Notes: generated by a model from the letters alone, not told the origin. A stretch of 64,000 bases of DNA from Doryteuthis pealeii (GCA_023376005.1 CM042147.1:115431494-115495493); one strand, 5' to 3'. Shown: positions 43,901-58,026, numbered from the stretch's first letter. A program made the numbers and translations.

Positions 43901-44000
43901 NNNNNNNNNNNNNNNNNNNNNNNNNNNNNNNNNNNNNNNNNNNNNNNNNNNNNNNNNNNNNNNNNNNNNNNNNNNNNNNNNNNNNNNNNNNNNNNNNNNN
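43901..44000. other. assembly gap, 100 N
   Basis: Exactly 100 N, the customary filler for a gap of unknown length. It lies between the pyrimidine minisatellite and satellite DNA, both hard to assemble. It also marks the start of the second copy of the duplicated block. Confidence 0.98.
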
Positions 44001-45290
44001 TACAATGATACTAATTGATTACTACCCAAACTGATTATGATTGAGATTTCAAATTAGTATCACCCCACTAACCAGTGTTGATACCACTATAGAGATATTC
44101 AAACCAAATATATACTGAATTTTATACCATATATGATATCAGTAAAATGTTTACCACCATACTAATACCCACAAAATTATACTACCATGTGATACTGAAC
44201 TTGATACAAACACAGTGATATGGATTTGAGATATTCAAATTAGTATCACCCAGTTGATACCACTACAAAGATATAAAAAAATGCATACTGAATTTATACC
44301 ATATAATGATATCAGTAATTTTTTTACTACCATACTAATACTCATAAAATGATATTAACATATGATACTAAATTGATACAAACAAAGTGATATGGACTGA
44401 GATCATAAAATTAGTATCACCCACTTAATAATTAGTTGATACTACTATAAGATATCAACAAATATATACTGAATTTATACCATATCATGATATCAGTTAA
44501 ATTGTTTACTAATATCCACAAAATGATACTACCATATGATACAGAATTGATAATACCAAACTTCTATGGATTTGAGATCATCAAATTAGTATCACCCACT
44601 TAATAACCAGTTGATACCACTATAGAGATATCAACAAATATATACTGAATTTATACCATATAATGATATCAGTAAATTTTTTACTACCATACTAATATCC
44701 ACAAAACGATACTACCATATGATACTGAATTGATACTATCAAACTGATATGGATTTGAGATCATCAAATTAGTATCACCCAGTTGATACCACTACAGAGA
44801 TATACAAAAATGCCCACTTAATAACCAGTTGATACCACTATAGAAATATCAACAAATATATACTGAATTTATACCATATAATGATATTAATAAATTGTTT
44901 ACCACCATACTAATATCCACAAAATGATACTACCATATGATACAGAATTGATACTACCAAACTTCTATGGATTTGAGATCATCAAATCAGTATCACCCAA
45001 TTGATAATCAGTTGATACGCATAACAGATATCAACAAGTTCATACCGAATTTACCATATAATGATATCAGTAAGATTGATACCACCATACTGATATCCAC
45101 AGATTGATACTGAATTGATACTATCATTATGATATCTCCAAAATGATACAGAACTGCAACCACCATACTAGTTTTCTATTGGGTAGTATCAGTTAAAAAT
45201 GAAAGGGAATGATATCAGGGCAATGATATCAATTCAGTATAAATTTGGTATTATCAATTTTTTCAATATATCATGATAATCAATGGCTTA
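44001..45290 (+). repeat. ~175 bp satellite array, second copy
   Basis: About seven units of the GATAC/GATAT satellite, with the inverted edge at 45,180-45,270. The array is open at the gap, so its true length is unknown. Confidence 0.9.
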
Positions 45291-45589
45291 ATATTATCAA
45301 CGCCTGGCTGGTTTACTATAATGGATATCATCATAGGAAATTGAATCAGTGACCTGAGTTCAATTCCTGTCCGAGGTTGTTTGCATTTGATTAGTGCCCT
45401 TGGGAAAGGCATGAATTCATCAATTCTTCCCAGCTACGGGTAAATGTTAGAGTTACATAGGTAGCTATGTAGATACAAATATAATGAAAATTTTTGTAAT
45501 ATATGGGTATTATATATATAGAGATCCCCATGCGAAACAGTTATTGTCGTAGGTAGTGGACTCAACTAGCCTTGTTCAAATCATGAATA

Positions 45590-46390
45590 AGGCTGTTTGC
45601 ATTCTACATAGCACTAATATCCTTGGGAAAGGTATGAAACCAGCTATTCTTTCTTCAGCTATGAATGAATAGTAGAGCAGACTGGGCTATTCAGTCTTGG
45701 TAAGGCAACCAGTCTAGAAGAAAGAAAACTCTGAATTCAGATCAGCTATACTCAGCTTAAAGAAATAGACCTTGTGTCACATCCTGCGCATGGTGGAGGG
45801 GTTGGTTAAATACAAGATATTATCAAAACATTTTATTTTCTGTAAATATATGGATTTGCTGCTGAAAAGCTTACGCAATTCCCCAATTAGGGTTTAGTAA
45901 AGAAATTTATCCAGCTAACGGCTCTTCAAGCTGAAATTTCATTAACAGAAGAAAAGAAATAATCCATTTGATTGTACACATACTTGGATAAGGCTGTTTG
46001 CATTCCACATAACACTAATATCCTTGGGAAAGGTATGACTCCAGCTATTCTTTCTTCAGCTATGAATAAATAGTAGAGCAGACTGGGCTCTTCAGTCTTG
46101 GTAAGGCAACCAGTCTAGAAGAAAGAAAACTCTGAATTCAGATCAGCTATACTCAGCTTAAAGAAATAGACCTTGTGTCACATCCTGCTCATGGTGGAGG
46201 GGTTGGTTAAATACAAGATATTATCAAAACATTTTATTTTCTGTAAATATATGGATTTGCTGCTGAAAAGCTTACGCAATTCCCCAATTAGGGTTTAGAA
46301 AAGAAATTTATCCAGCTAACGGCTCTTCAAGCTGAAATTTCATTAACAGAAGAAAAGAAATAATCCATTTGATCCTACACATACTTGGAA
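45590..46390 (+). repeat. 395 bp tandem duplication, second copy
   Basis: Units start near 45,593 and 45,983. Content as at 21,160-21,985. The tandem state predates the separation of the two blocks. Confidence 0.8.
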
Positions 46391-46447
46391 GAAGAAACAA
46401 AAAAAAAGAAGAGGAGTCTGGTCTAGGCTAAAGAACTTAAAAGCCAT

Positions 46448-46696
46448 TTACGGCAGGGCTAATTTCCTGTCAGCAGATTCGGCCATTCTAATTATGTGTG
46501 CATGCCCAGAGACTTTATTTGCGAATGTGTAAGGAGGTTTCAAGAACAAAATGATCCCCGCAATGTCAACTGAAGTGAATACGCAACAAAGGCCTGATAT
46601 AACTATTCCCAAAATTCCGGATCTGCTGACAGGTGACCTTTCGAGTGAAGGGAGAAGGTTCGTCTGTTCGTCCTTAGAATAATAATAATAATACAC
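46448..46696 (-). CDS. possible small ORF, 82 codons, function unknown
   Basis: The same protein as at 22,052-22,300. The two base differences I can see (within the Thr codon of QTN and the Ala codon of DIAG) are silent. Two silent changes are too few to prove selection. No start context or splice evidence. Confidence 0.2.
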   Translation of the reverse strand: MYYYYYSKDEQTNLLPSLERSPVSRSGILGIVISGLCCVFTSVDIAGIILFLKPPYTFANKVSGHAHIIRMAESADRKLALP

Positions 46697-47259
46697 CCCT
46701 TAAGATTCTGTTGATGCTGAAAAAGAATCCGAGTACCTCCAGGCTGGTTTGAAGTATGAAGCTGATCAGGAAGTTTGACCCAGTGAGCAAGAAAAAACGA
46801 AAAGAGAAAAAAAACATAGAAAAAAACATAAACCTTCTTTTTTTTTTATATCAAAGCAAACTTTGTTTCTTTTTTTATTCAGCCAATGAAATTATTTTAG
46901 AACCTCAGGATATCAAAATATACATATATATATATATAAAAGTATGCTATCATTACTGAAATTAAAAAGGATAAAAAAAAAAAGATGGTGATAGTCAAAT
47001 AGGGTTTATTTTGTGAAAAATTACCGTCTGCTTCTTTGAAATGGAAAATTGTTTTCAAGATGGCTGCTGCTCCTGAGACATCATTTTCACACTTTTCTGC
47101 CAGTGTATCAAATTCAGCTGACACTGGGTTCTCCTTATGTTTCAAAAGCACTTAATATATCACTGCAAGCTCTTTGATAATATTGATTAAGATTTCTTCT
47201 TGATTCGGTCTTGTAGGAGAATAACAAACAAAAATGTAGGAAAACAAGTAATTTATAGT

Positions 47260-47970
47260 GGATGCTCCGAAAGTAATGCCTCCTGTTTATTTCCATGGAA
47301 ACTATAACAGATAGGAGCTCAATAATACCATTGGATAGAGCAAGTTTTCAGCTACATTACACTATTTGTCTACATAACAAGCCAAAAGTAATTCATAGTG
47401 GTGCACCGAAAATAATGCCTCCAGTTTATTTTTATGAAAACTATAACAGATAATGGGCCGAATTAGCTCAGTCGGTAGAGCGTTCGGCTAGAAACCACAA
47501 GGTTCCTAGTTCGATACCTGTCCTTGCCAACTCAGCATATGAGTAGCACAGGGATCTGTGCGGTAAAGTAAGGAGCTGATGGTAGGTGTGGCACTAAAAC
47601 AATCTCCTTGGTCTAGTGCTATTGAAAAGGGGATAGACTCCCTCGCTGACTGGCTGATACCGACATTAGGCCGCCCCGACGACTTTACTTTACTTTATAA
47701 TAGATACAGGGAGCTCAATTGGATAGGGCAAGTTTTCAGCTACATTACACTATTTGTCCATATAAAAAGCAAAATTTTAAGAAAACAAGTAATTCATAGT
47801 GAATGCACCGAAAATAATGCTTCCAGTTTATTTTCAGGAAAACTATATCAGGTACAGGGAGCTCAATTGGATAGAGCAAGTTTTCAGCTACATTACACTA
47901 TTTGTCCACATAACAAGCAAAATTTTAAGAAAACAAGTAATTCATAGTGGATGCACTGAAAGTAATGCCT
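47260..47970. repeat. ~140 bp tandem repeat with SINE-A, second copy
   Basis: Counterpart of 22,855-23,600. The SINE-A copy at 47,455-47,697 lacks ~16 bases of its body (GTGTGGCACTAAAACA join). Confidence 0.65.
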
Positions 47971-48558
47971 CCTTCCTGCCAATTTTTTTTCAGGCTTTCA
48001 TTGCCCAAATTTAGGGGCACATGTTATACATAAGTATGTGTTACATACAAATCATTATGTTATTTCTATATTTCTAAAAACATTTTATAGAGAATAAGGT
48101 TCATAAAAAGATTTATAAACATTTTGCATTAATAAAATTACAAAAATTTAACCATGGCTAGGTAACCAGTCTAGGAGAAGGAAAACTCTGAATTCAAACC
48201 TGTTGAACTCCGCTTAAGAAATTGACCTTGTGTCGTATCCTGCTCGTGCGGAGGAGTTGGTAAATATATATATGGGATTTGAAAGCCACACAGATAAACA
48301 TACAACATAGTCTAATTCAGGAACTTATCCTTTACAAGTTCAAACTAAGCTGCAACACCACAGAAGCAACCAAAAACATTTCTTGTGCGAAAGGTGAAGG
48401 TGCAGTTGATCACAGCACAATAACCAGATAGTAACAGAAATTCTGTCAGAAGAAAGGAATAAAGACAAGACTAATATTTTGTTTAAAAGGGTTTTTTATT
48501 ACAGTGTGGTGCAAAGGGTTTGCTAAAACTTAATGTTTTTAGCGGTCTTTAAGTCACA

Positions 48559-49168
48559 TCTTATTATAATGGAGATTTTGGGTTTATCTGTCTGTAACCG
48601 AAACTATATTACTATACAAGTCATAATTCCTTTAGTTATTTACATCATGTTCTCCATTATCTTATTTTTATTTAAACCTCAATTATTAATAAAATTGTTT
48701 TACATTACTTACACTGTTGACCATATCTACATTCTAATAACATGTAATTGTATTTATATATACAACAAAATAGAGGTTTACAGTATGAATGGGAAGGCTA
48801 ATTTGCATATTGATCTTAAAAAATTGATTTTAATAAATATATGCTTAGTATTATTGATTTCTAATTGTTTGGTTTTATCTTATTGAATATGAGCAAAAAT
48901 CTCTTCAATAAATCGTAAAAGAAATCCCTTAACAATAATAAATAACTGTAATATTATTCTTTACTTCCTATTTTAACTAAACAGTTTAATTAGGAAAATT
49001 TACCAATGAAAGATGGGAGTAACGGAAAATGATGGAAGAGTTAGTTTCAAAGTTGTTCTATTTTTCAATCATACCCCCTCTGTTCAAAATCTTTTTATCT
49101 ACATTCTTATTCAGTTTCATTAGCCTTTCTAATTTAATACCATATTTTATTATAAAATAATTTGCTAG
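48559..49168 (+). mobile_element. Helitron-like element, hairpin lost
   Basis: TC start after A and CTAG end, but TATAAAATAATTTGCTAG replaces the hairpin region that is partly kept at 28,165-28,190. Confidence 0.8.
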
Positions 49169-50886
49169 TATATATAAAGTAACAACTAATGAACACTTAT
49201 CTTTGTTGAGTTCTTTTGGGGTGAAGAATTGCGGTCGTGTATGCTGTTATGTTCTCCGAAAGTTGGGGTGCTGTCTGTGGTGATTCTAGTAGTCAGTGGT
49301 GGTAGCTGCTGTCAGGTTCTGTTCTCTCAGGAGGAATATGGCCCGTCTCTTTTTACCTGTATGGTGGGATATTTCAAGGTTCACTATCTATTCACCTCAG
49401 AACTGCCAGGGGTGTTCACACAGTTATTTTTCAGTGTAAACAAGTGACATGTGCGAGGGTCACATTGGTGGGAGAGCAACTGTGAGCGGTTTAAAGTTGT
49501 CACATCCTACCCATAGCGAAATGGTTGGGTAAATACCTCCTTAACCACCCCCTGCCACAGGCAAGATGTGACAAAAATACTTTTAACTGCTAACAAAACT
49601 TTTAAGAAACATTACACAAATAATGAACGTACAATATATGCAATTTCCGAACCATAGGTGGGTTCACATAATATCAGGTGACTTGCACTACTTGTTACTT
49701 AAATGGTCATCCATTTAAGTATTGAAAAATATTGTGGTTAATTTAAATCCTTGTTTTAACAAAACCAGTTTAATAAATAATCATTTGGTGTTATTGATTT
49801 ATAATATTACTGTTTTATGCCGCCAATGTATAAAAATCAATCCTATAAATGATTTTATATAGAAACAAATAAAAATATTATTAAAATAAGTGCAATCTTT
49901 TTATATGCATTCTTATTTAATTTTGTTAGTCTTTCTAATTTGATATATTTAATTACATTAAACTTAAGTACTTCTGCTAGTCGGGATGTTCGCCATTGTC
50001 CACTACTTTTACTGTTCTCCCTGTAGGGATGTCTTATCTCTCCGCCCACTGTTGCTGTTCTGAGGATTTGGGTCTCCTGCTAGTCCCTACTTCTGGAATC
50101 TGTCAGGGGAGGATAACCCATATTTTTCAAAATAGGCTATGGACTACAGAGAATTGCATCTCACCCACACCAAGTTAAACTGCCAATAATCTTTCAATAA
50201 ATTTGGTATCATTTTGTTGGGTTTATGATCATTCTATTCACAAATCCAATTAGAATTTTTAAAATTATGTAAATAATGATTTCCCTAAAGGCAGAAAAAT
50301 TAAATCAATAATTAAATCAATATATATAATGGGGAAAAATAATTAAACAACACTTGAATATGAAGGCAAATCAGGAAACTTGGGATTACAAAAGAAAGAA
50401 ATATGCTCTGAGTCTTTGATTGATTTTAATGGCATGATAACCAGTTGGGTTATTTTAAGTCTAAAGTTTATAGAATCACATTCATTGTATATTCACATCT
50501 ACATTTTGTGTGTAGTTATTTCTTCAGAGATTTCTAGAATACACTGACTGTATTCCTTACAGAGGGGTAAGACTCTGCCACTCAAAAAAGTGGTATCCTG
50601 GGTATAACATTGCATCTGATGATGAGGTTCCAATTCTGGTGAGTGTGGAGTAGCTCTTAAGTCCCATTACTCCTAGGTCAACTCTGACCCAGAGTGTTAG
50701 GGACTGTTAGAGATGCATCCATGGTTTAAATTGATCTTTTTAAAAATTATTAGTATTGGATAGGAATACCATATAACTGTAAATTATTTGTATTAAGAAT
50801 AGTTACTTGAAACTTTAAATGTTTTCTAAGAATTATCATTATTTAAAAGGGTTTTATAATTTGCTTGAAGCATTGTATATATATTG
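49169..50886. other. low-copy DNA and element C fragment
   Basis: Counterpart of 28,195-30,036. The triplication seen at 29,766 is single here. No gene. Confidence 0.5.
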
Positions 50887-51052
50887 GTTTGGAGGTTGAT
50901 TTTGAAGGCTATCACAATGCAGGTGTAAAGAAAAAATAAGGTAACAATGGTGTTGTTTGTTAAAATCCCATGTTAACAAAGAACACCATTGTTACCTTAT
51001 TATTTTTTCTTTACACCTGCATTGTGATAGCCTTCAAAATCAACCTCCAAAC
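50887..51052. repeat. long hairpin, second copy, with matched arm change
   Basis: Counterpart of 30,037-30,201. The GGATGATT/AATCATCC arm pair is GGTTGATT/AATCAACC here, so pairing is kept. Confidence 0.9.
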
Positions 51053-51252
51053 TATTATTATTTACTTGAAATCATATAACTGTGTGCAAGCAAATGACTA
51101 TTATCAAATAGAAATGATTACTTGAAAGCATATAATTATTAATATTACATAGGAGTATTTGAGTTGAAAATGGAAATGAATCCGACAATATGTTGAAAGG
51201 ATACATAAATAAAGGAAAGAAAATGTTGAATGGATAAAATTTATTTAATGAG

Positions 51253-51397
51253 TTACCAACACATGTTTCGGCCAGGAGATTGTTCATGTACACATTGCAT
51301 TCTATTTATTATTATTTTGAATATGAAATAAAATAATGATAATAGAAAATTATAAAATATTTAAATATACAAAGAAAAACGGCCTTCTTCAGGGTAA
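51253..51397 (-). ncRNA. hammerhead-like motif with long helix II loop, second copy
   Basis: Minus strand: UUACC, CUGAAGA, A, GGCC ... GGCC, GAAA, C-AUGU-G, UU, GGUAA. The helix III loop differs from 30,400 (AUGU, not ACCU) while the closing pairs are kept. Confidence 0.5.
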
Positions 51398-51649
51398 AAT
51401 GTTTGATATTTGCAGTTAAAACAGTCAAAATACAGAGAATTTTTTGAAAAAATGATTTTTTTAAAAAATTATTTAAGATGCTTACAGTTGGAGAAATTGA
51501 GTGATGTTTGATGACAGTTAGAGAATAAAGAATATTCGGTGAAGAGTGACATTTGAAAAAAAGGGGGAATTTTTAATTTCATAACTAACATTAATGACAT
51601 GTGCAAAGAAAAGTTAAGATTCTGTTAATATATGATTCAAATTCAATTT

Positions 51650-51838
51650 ACCACACAGACCCCGGTGCTACTCACACACTGATTTGTCGAGGGCCGGTAT
51701 CAAACCAGGAACCTTGTGATTCCTAGCTGAATGCTCTACCGACTGAGCTAAACCAACCCTTGGGGGAATCATGAAAATACCTAATCCCTGAATCTCAGAC
51801 TACTACTACAACTACTACTACTACTACTACTACTACTA
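51650..51838 (-). mobile_element. SINE-A fragment and (ACT)n, second copy
   Basis: Counterpart of 30,812-31,014. The triplet run is shorter here. Confidence 0.7.
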
Positions 51839-52189
51839 GATTATTAAAATATAAAAAAAAGGATATTACAAAAAAATACTTAATCTCACAGCTAAATACT
51901 GATATCTGTCAACTCAATGGATTGAGGCTGTTTCTACTGATTTCGTATTTTCAACGTGTCTCCGTTTAGTAATTTTGCACCTGCACAGCAAAGGTAAATG
52001 CACTATTTTGAGGAATTGTCATTGAGGCTTTGCTGGCATTTTCCAAACTAGGAAGCAACCAAGCATTGCCTTTGGCAGTCAATTTATGAAATAAGTAATC
52101 CCGGGAAACAGCTGATAATCTGATATTGTGACAGACAATCTATGTCAACCATAATGTTTTATACAGGAAGTAGGGTTTAAAGAAAGATG

Positions 52190-53725
52190 TATTGCATTTA
52201 TTATTATTATTATTATCATTATTATTATTATTATTATTTCACTTTCTTCTTCTTCTTCTTCTTCTTCTTCTTCTTCTTCTTCTTCTTCTTCTTCTTCTTC
52301 TTCTTCTTCTTCCAAAACTTAGAAAATCTAGAAAAAGAAAGGAAAAAAGAGTAACAAGTAATACAATAAGAAAGACTGAGAGAAAGAAAGAAACAGACAA
52401 AAAGGAAAGAAAGAAAGAAAGAATAAACAAAAAAGAAGAGTAACAAGCAATAGGGCTGAGAGAGAAAGAAAGAAAGGAAAAAAAAAACAAATGAGAAAAA
52501 AAGAAAGAAAGAAAAAGAATAAAAAAAGAAATAAACAAAGGAAAATGAAGAAGAGTAACAAGTAATAGGATAAGAAAAGAAAAAGAAGAAACAAGCAAAA
52601 GAAAAAAACAAACAAAAATAAAGAAAGAAACAACAAAAGAAGAAAGAAACAAAAGAAACAAAAAGAAACAAGCTGACAAAAAAGAAGGAAAAGAGAAAAC
52701 ATCAAACAAAAAGAAAAGAAAGAAAAGAAAGAAACAATCAACAAAAAGAAAGAAAAACAATCAAAAAAAAGAAAGAAAAGAAACAAACAACAAAAAGAAA
52801 TTAAAAAACAATCAAACAAAAAGAAAGAAAAAGAAACAATCAAACAAAAAGAGAAAAGAAACAAACAAACAAAAAAAGAAAAGAAAGAAAAGAAAAGAAA
52901 AAGAAGAAAAAGAAACAATCAAACAAAAAAAAGAACAATCAAACAAAAGAAAGAAAGACAACAAACAAAAAAAAAGAAAAAGAAAGAAAAGAAAGAAAGA
53001 AAGAAACAATCAAACATAAAAAAGAAAAAAACAATAAAAAAAAAAGAAAAAGAAACAATCAAACATAAAAGAAAGAAAAGAAACAATCAAACAAAAAAGA
53101 AAGAAAAAAACAATAAAAAAGAAAGAAAAAGAAACAATCAAACAAAAAAGAAGAAAAGAAACAATCAAACAAAAAAGAAAAAAAAACAATCAACAAAAAA
53201 GAAAAAAAAGAAAAAAAAAAAAGAAAGAAAAGAACAATCAAATAAAAAGAAAGAAACAATGAAACAAAAAGAAAGAAGAAGAAACAATCAAAAAAGAAAA
53301 AAATCAAAAAGAAGAAAAGAAATCAAAAAAAGAAGAAGAAACAATCAAACAAAAAGAAAGAAAAAACAATCAAACAAAAAGAAAAAAAAAACAATCAAAC
53401 AAAAAGAAAGAAAGAAACAATCACAAAAGAAAGAAAAGAACAAACTAACAAAAAAAGAAGGAAAAAATCAACAAAAAGAAAAAAAAGAAAAGAAACAAAA
53501 AGAAAGAAAAGAAAGAATAAACAAAAAGAAAGAAAAAGAACAATCAAACAAAAGAAGAAAGAAAAACAATCAAAAAAAAGAAAGAAAAAGAAACAATCAA
53601 ACAAAAAAAGAAAGAAAAAAACAATCAAACAAAAAAAGAAGGAAAAAGAAACAATCAAACAAAAAAGAAAGAAAAAGAAACAATCAAACAAAAAGAAGGA
53701 AAAAGAAACAGAAAGAAATAAACAG
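52190..53725 (+). repeat. (ATT)n/(CTT)n and A-rich purine tract, longer in this copy
   Basis: Counterpart of 31,371-32,370 but ~0.5 kb longer. The (CTT)n (52,245-52,312) is also longer. Many single-base length differences in A runs. Confidence 0.85.
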
Positions 53726-54629
53726 CATAACTACATTAATTCTCATAACAATGACTACAAAATCCATGTTTTTGTTTTGCTTCCCTATACTAAAAAACAA
53801 AGAAAAAAAGATTTTCCCAAAATGTGATGTCTTGTTGAAAGTATTCTTGTTGTGCGGTGTAGATTTTTACTGAGTTTTTTAAGGCAAGAATGAAATTGGC
53901 TGCTCTCATTTCCTTCAATTCCTTCCAAAAACAAAAACTTCCCAAGGATGTGATGACTTACAGAATTATTGTTATTGTGTGTCGCAGATTTCAAAGAGAA
54001 AGAGGGCATGTTAAAAATCAGAAACTTGTCTTTGCTTCACATTTTTAGAAAATTCAAAAGATGAAAATTTCTCAGGATCTGATGATTTGTGGAATTTTTT
54101 CTTCTTGTAAATGTTTTCTTGTTTAAACTGAAAGTGCATTTGATCACAGTTACTTATGACTCACCTTACGTAATAGAGAGATATTCTGATAGTTGAAAAT
54201 TTTGTCAGCCTTGATCAAGTTTGGGTACTAGATTTTTGTCCCATTTTAAATTCACTACTTTTACTTGTAACAAAACTGAGGCATATCATATTGCCTTTGA
54301 CCTTGTACCAGACTATGTTAATCTTAGTAAATATAAAGTCGACTAGCCTTGGAGCAATGGTTAAGCAAGCAAGCTAATCTGACAGACTTTTTGTCATGTA
54401 GTGTAATCAAGTATCTCTCTAGATTTGTAGCATTGGATCGTAAAGTTAAACTAGCATTAACAATTTAATTCTTTAAGAATTCCCTCTTTAAAAAAATAGA
54501 TATTAAATTGGCAATTTCTTCTTCTTCTTCTTCTTCTTCTTCTTCCCGCCCTTTCTGTTCCAATCCATCAATAGCAAATTTGCAATAATGTTAAAAAAAT
54601 GTATAAAAAAAAAAAATCAATGGGGTTAC
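53726..54629. other. low-copy DNA with the empty LTR site
   Basis: Counterpart of 32,371-33,835 without the solo LTR: GTAT occurs once at 54,411-54,414. Short (CTT)n at 54,517-54,545. No gene. Confidence 0.6.
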
Positions 54630-54860
54630 CTAAAGTCGGTATCAGCCAATCAGCGAGGGAGTCTATCGCCTTTTCACTAGCGCTAGACCAAGGAGGTTGT
54701 TTTGCGTCTGAGGTTGAGCGACACACTTACCACCAGCTCCTTACTTTACAGTACATGATCCCTGTGCTACTCATACGCTGAATTAACGAGGGCTGGTATC
54801 GAACTAGGAACCTTGTGGTTTCTAGCTGAACACTCTACCGATTGAGCTAAACTGTCCCGA
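54630..54860 (-). mobile_element. SINE-A, second copy
   Basis: Counterpart of 33,836-34,070. Confidence 0.85.
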
Positions 54861-55599
54861 TCAAGCTAAATTTTGCCAAATTTAAATCTCACGCACAGAG
54901 GTGGTTGCACTAGAATGATGGTAAGTTGAAAGTGAGCAATGAATATCACCGTGTACCTTGTTTTACTGCCAAGTCAGACATTAGTTATACACACTTGTAC
55001 ATTTCTAAACTTTTTTTTTTGCCAACGGTACTAAAAATTTGTGTTTCTTTTTAATTTTAATTGCATGCATACACGTTACTATAAGTTCGATAAGGCAGCA
55101 ATTTTACAAAAGGCAGTTTTTACTTTAAGTCTTTGTGTTGTGTAAGTTTCATTTCAAAGAACATTAGAAATTACTTAAAATAACATAAAGTTTCTCAAGT
55201 CGCTATAAATGTAACAGCCTGATTCTGCCAGTAGATTTTGCATCAATTTCTATAAGAGAATAGTTTTTACTTTCAGACTTGAAGTGGTGTGTGAATTTTG
55301 TTGCTTAGAGTACAGGAAATTACATAAGATAAAAGTACTTTAACCCTTTTACCTGTTAGTTTATTGGCTTTGTACCTGGGTTCATAAAACCTAAAAAAGT
55401 GGGGCAAAAAGCACATTTCTGCTCCAGGGTACAGACATCTTTGTTTAAAACCCCTCATTCCATTAAAAGAAAGGATATATTCAGCTTTTTATTCTGAGTA
55501 TCTGAGTCTGAAATATCAGGCTAATAGTGCATAGTAGAATAATTCTGAGTTTTAAATATTTTGTTTACAACGTAAAGTATGTTATAATGTGACCATGAT

Positions 55600-55960
55600 T
55601 TGTTTGTTTGTTTGTTTTGTTTTATTTTACGGCATACCAACCACGGTGAGTCATTTAATGCCGACAAAGATTTGAAAGATTTGTAGCGATAGTTTAAAAG
55701 ATTTAAAAAACTTTTTATAAACACATTTTACAATTTAACCCATACATGGGACCCTAGCAGGTACTACCACTCCGGGTCAGAGTAGACCTGGAAGCAATGG
55801 TGATGAAGAGGTGCTTCACATTCCCCAGACTTCCTGAAGTGGAACCTCACCATCAGATTAGTTTAACGTCATACCCAGGACATGAAAACCTTAGCCACCC
55901 ACTTCAAGCACCTATATGATAAAAAGGGTTGGGGCTTGCCATAAGGGCAATATGATTGTG
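55600..55960 (-). mobile_element. element C, second copy
   Basis: Counterpart of 34,807-35,165. Confidence 0.75.
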
Positions 55961-57129
55961 AGCATGGTAATGCAGTGTAGGAGACAGAGGGAGAAAAGGG
56001 TAAATAAATTAATGAAAAACAAGGGTTAAAAACAAGGAAAGGTGGTGGAATAAGAGTGTTCTCTTCTTGGGTTCTGCTGCAGATAGGATGGTGAATAAAA
56101 TTATTATCAGGAGAGGTGATTGACACGTCACGTCACTGGTATGGTGCTCAGTTTAAAATATTGTGCTTACAGTGTATAGTATAATATCACTTAGCCAAGA
56201 AACATCGAGTATATAGGTTCCAAAGGGTTAAATCACAACAACATCACTCCTTGTCATGACATGCTTATCTGTTCATGAAATTGTCACAATAGGTGGTGAA
56301 ATTATATTGATTGAGACTTTGAAGTACCGTAAGCAACCTGAGTCCTTTGTTTATCAAAATTACTTGATTCGGCATTAAATGACCTGAAAAGGGTTAATAT
56401 GTTGTAAAAAAAAACAACAACCAATTCACATAATGTCTGTAGAGTAAGTACTGAGGTAGTGTTGTGTGGGTGTGTACCATCATACTTTTTGGGCCTTTAC
56501 GAAAAGTCATGATAAAAACAGTTAAAAACAGGTTTTATTTCAGGAACGTGTACAATGAGGTCCGTGTGGCTGTATGTCCACGTTTGTAGTCAAGTCTCTA
56601 TTTCCGGGGTCTCGCCCTATCAAGATTTTTTCCTTAATCTCGCTAGGTCGAGATGTCAGGACACTACACATGAATCATAGAAAAATTTAACTTCGATTAT
56701 AGCAGTAAATAAAGATGTAATATCCTTCATGATCTTCAGACAAACAACCGACAGAAAGCAGTGTCAATCATTTGATTTTATAACGCTAAATGAATTTGCT
56801 ACGAATGCAAATTTACTGAACAAGGGAAGCGAACTCGTTTCCAAATGTAGACATTTGAACAATTTCTTATTATATCATTTACCACCCGACCCTAATTAAT
56901 CCCTTATTTTTCGCCCTCTATTTATCAATTTAAAAAAAATTCATCTGGACACCGTGTGCATTAAGATCTAAGCATGTTTATTTATTTATTTATTTAAAAT
57001 ATAAGTTTAGCGTTATAACATTCCATTGCGTGAACACGCTTCACGTTATATAAATCCATAATATTTGATATTTAATTTTAAATCTGCCTGCTATTCATAT
57101 GCTAATACTTTTCACATTCATTCTCCATT

Positions 57130-57130
<1 letters not shown>
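55961..57130. other. low-copy DNA, no gene
   Basis: Counterpart of 35,166-36,440. It lacks the ~95 bp that hold the hammerhead-like motif at 36,307. The join is CACGTTATATAAATCCATAA near 57,045. Confidence 0.5.
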
Positions 57131-57168
<38 letters not shown>

Positions 57169-57170
<2 letters not shown>

Positions 57171-57430
57171 TACAAGTGATAACCTACTCGAGTTTCACCA
57201 TAAGGATCTTCAGGGTTAAATCCACTGAATTAATCGAGATACCGATTAATTGTAGTCGATTATACGTGTGTGTTCATTGCATTAAACTGTTCGATAACGA
57301 ACAGTTTAACGCAATGAACACACTTGTGTAATCGACTGCAATTAATCGGTATCTCGATTAATTCAGTGGATTTAACCCTGAAGATCCTTATGGTGAAACT
57401 TGAATAGGTTATCACTTGTACCTATATTAT
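57169..57430. repeat. palindrome with paired hammerhead-like motifs, second copy
   Basis: Counterpart of 36,461-36,721. Both arms keep CC-UUAU-GG for helix II, and this copy has an extra GTCGATTATAC-type segment in the left arm, so its arms pair further than in the first copy. Confidence 0.85.
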
Positions 57431-57539
57431 AATAAATTTGCTCTACTTACGTATCGAGAACTTTGTATTTGTTATATCGCTGACTTACCCCCCTGAATTC
57501 TGCACCACCTAACCATCGTGACCATATTCACCGGTAAGT

Positions 57540-57738
57540 CACCTTTTCCATTACACACACACACACAAACACACACATATATATATATATAAGTCATCCA
57601 CAGACACGTCTTTCGGCGTTTCACGCCTTTTCAGTGTGGCTAGACACAACAACTATCCTTGGCTAGGATCGAACTCAGACTGACTGTTTGCCAGCCTGAT
57701 ATCTTATCCCCTCGGCCACTGACAGCTGCTGTAGCGGG
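57540..57738 (-). mobile_element. SINE-H, second copy, best preserved ribozyme core
   Basis: tRNA-like head as at 36,985-37,052, hammerhead at 57,639 to 57,598, short (TA)n and (TG)n tail. Microsatellite lengths differ strongly from the first copy. Confidence 0.65.
57598..57639 (-). ncRNA. hammerhead-like ribozyme of SINE-H, one core change
   Basis: Minus strand: CCACA, CUGAAAA (G8 to A), GGCGU-GAA-ACGCC, GAAA, GACGUG, UC, UGUGG. Helix I is a perfect 5 bp. Helix III is poorer than in the first copy (G where C would pair). Together the two copies give a full consensus. Confidence 0.65.
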
Positions 57739-57977
57739 ACTGGTGTTTTTAAACTATTAAATACAGAGGTTTGTTTATATATTTCTACGATAACAGAGAG
57801 ATCTAGTTTTCGATCATTGCTTATATGCTTAGTAGTGAAAGTTAATTTAAATCACCAATTAGAGAGCTCATACCAAATTTATGGGATATATATATAGAGA
57901 GAGATATGAGTAAGAAAAGGTGGAATGAAACATCACACAATGCTGTTAAAGAAGAAAACAATTTATAATATAATCAT

Positions 57978-58026
57978 AGCTGATACTGATCAATATTTCG
58001 ATTTTACAAAAATCATCATCAGAGCT
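57978..58026 (-). ncRNA. hammerhead-like ribozyme motif, second copy of 37,303
   Basis: Same parts and pairing as 37,303-37,351. Confidence 0.65.
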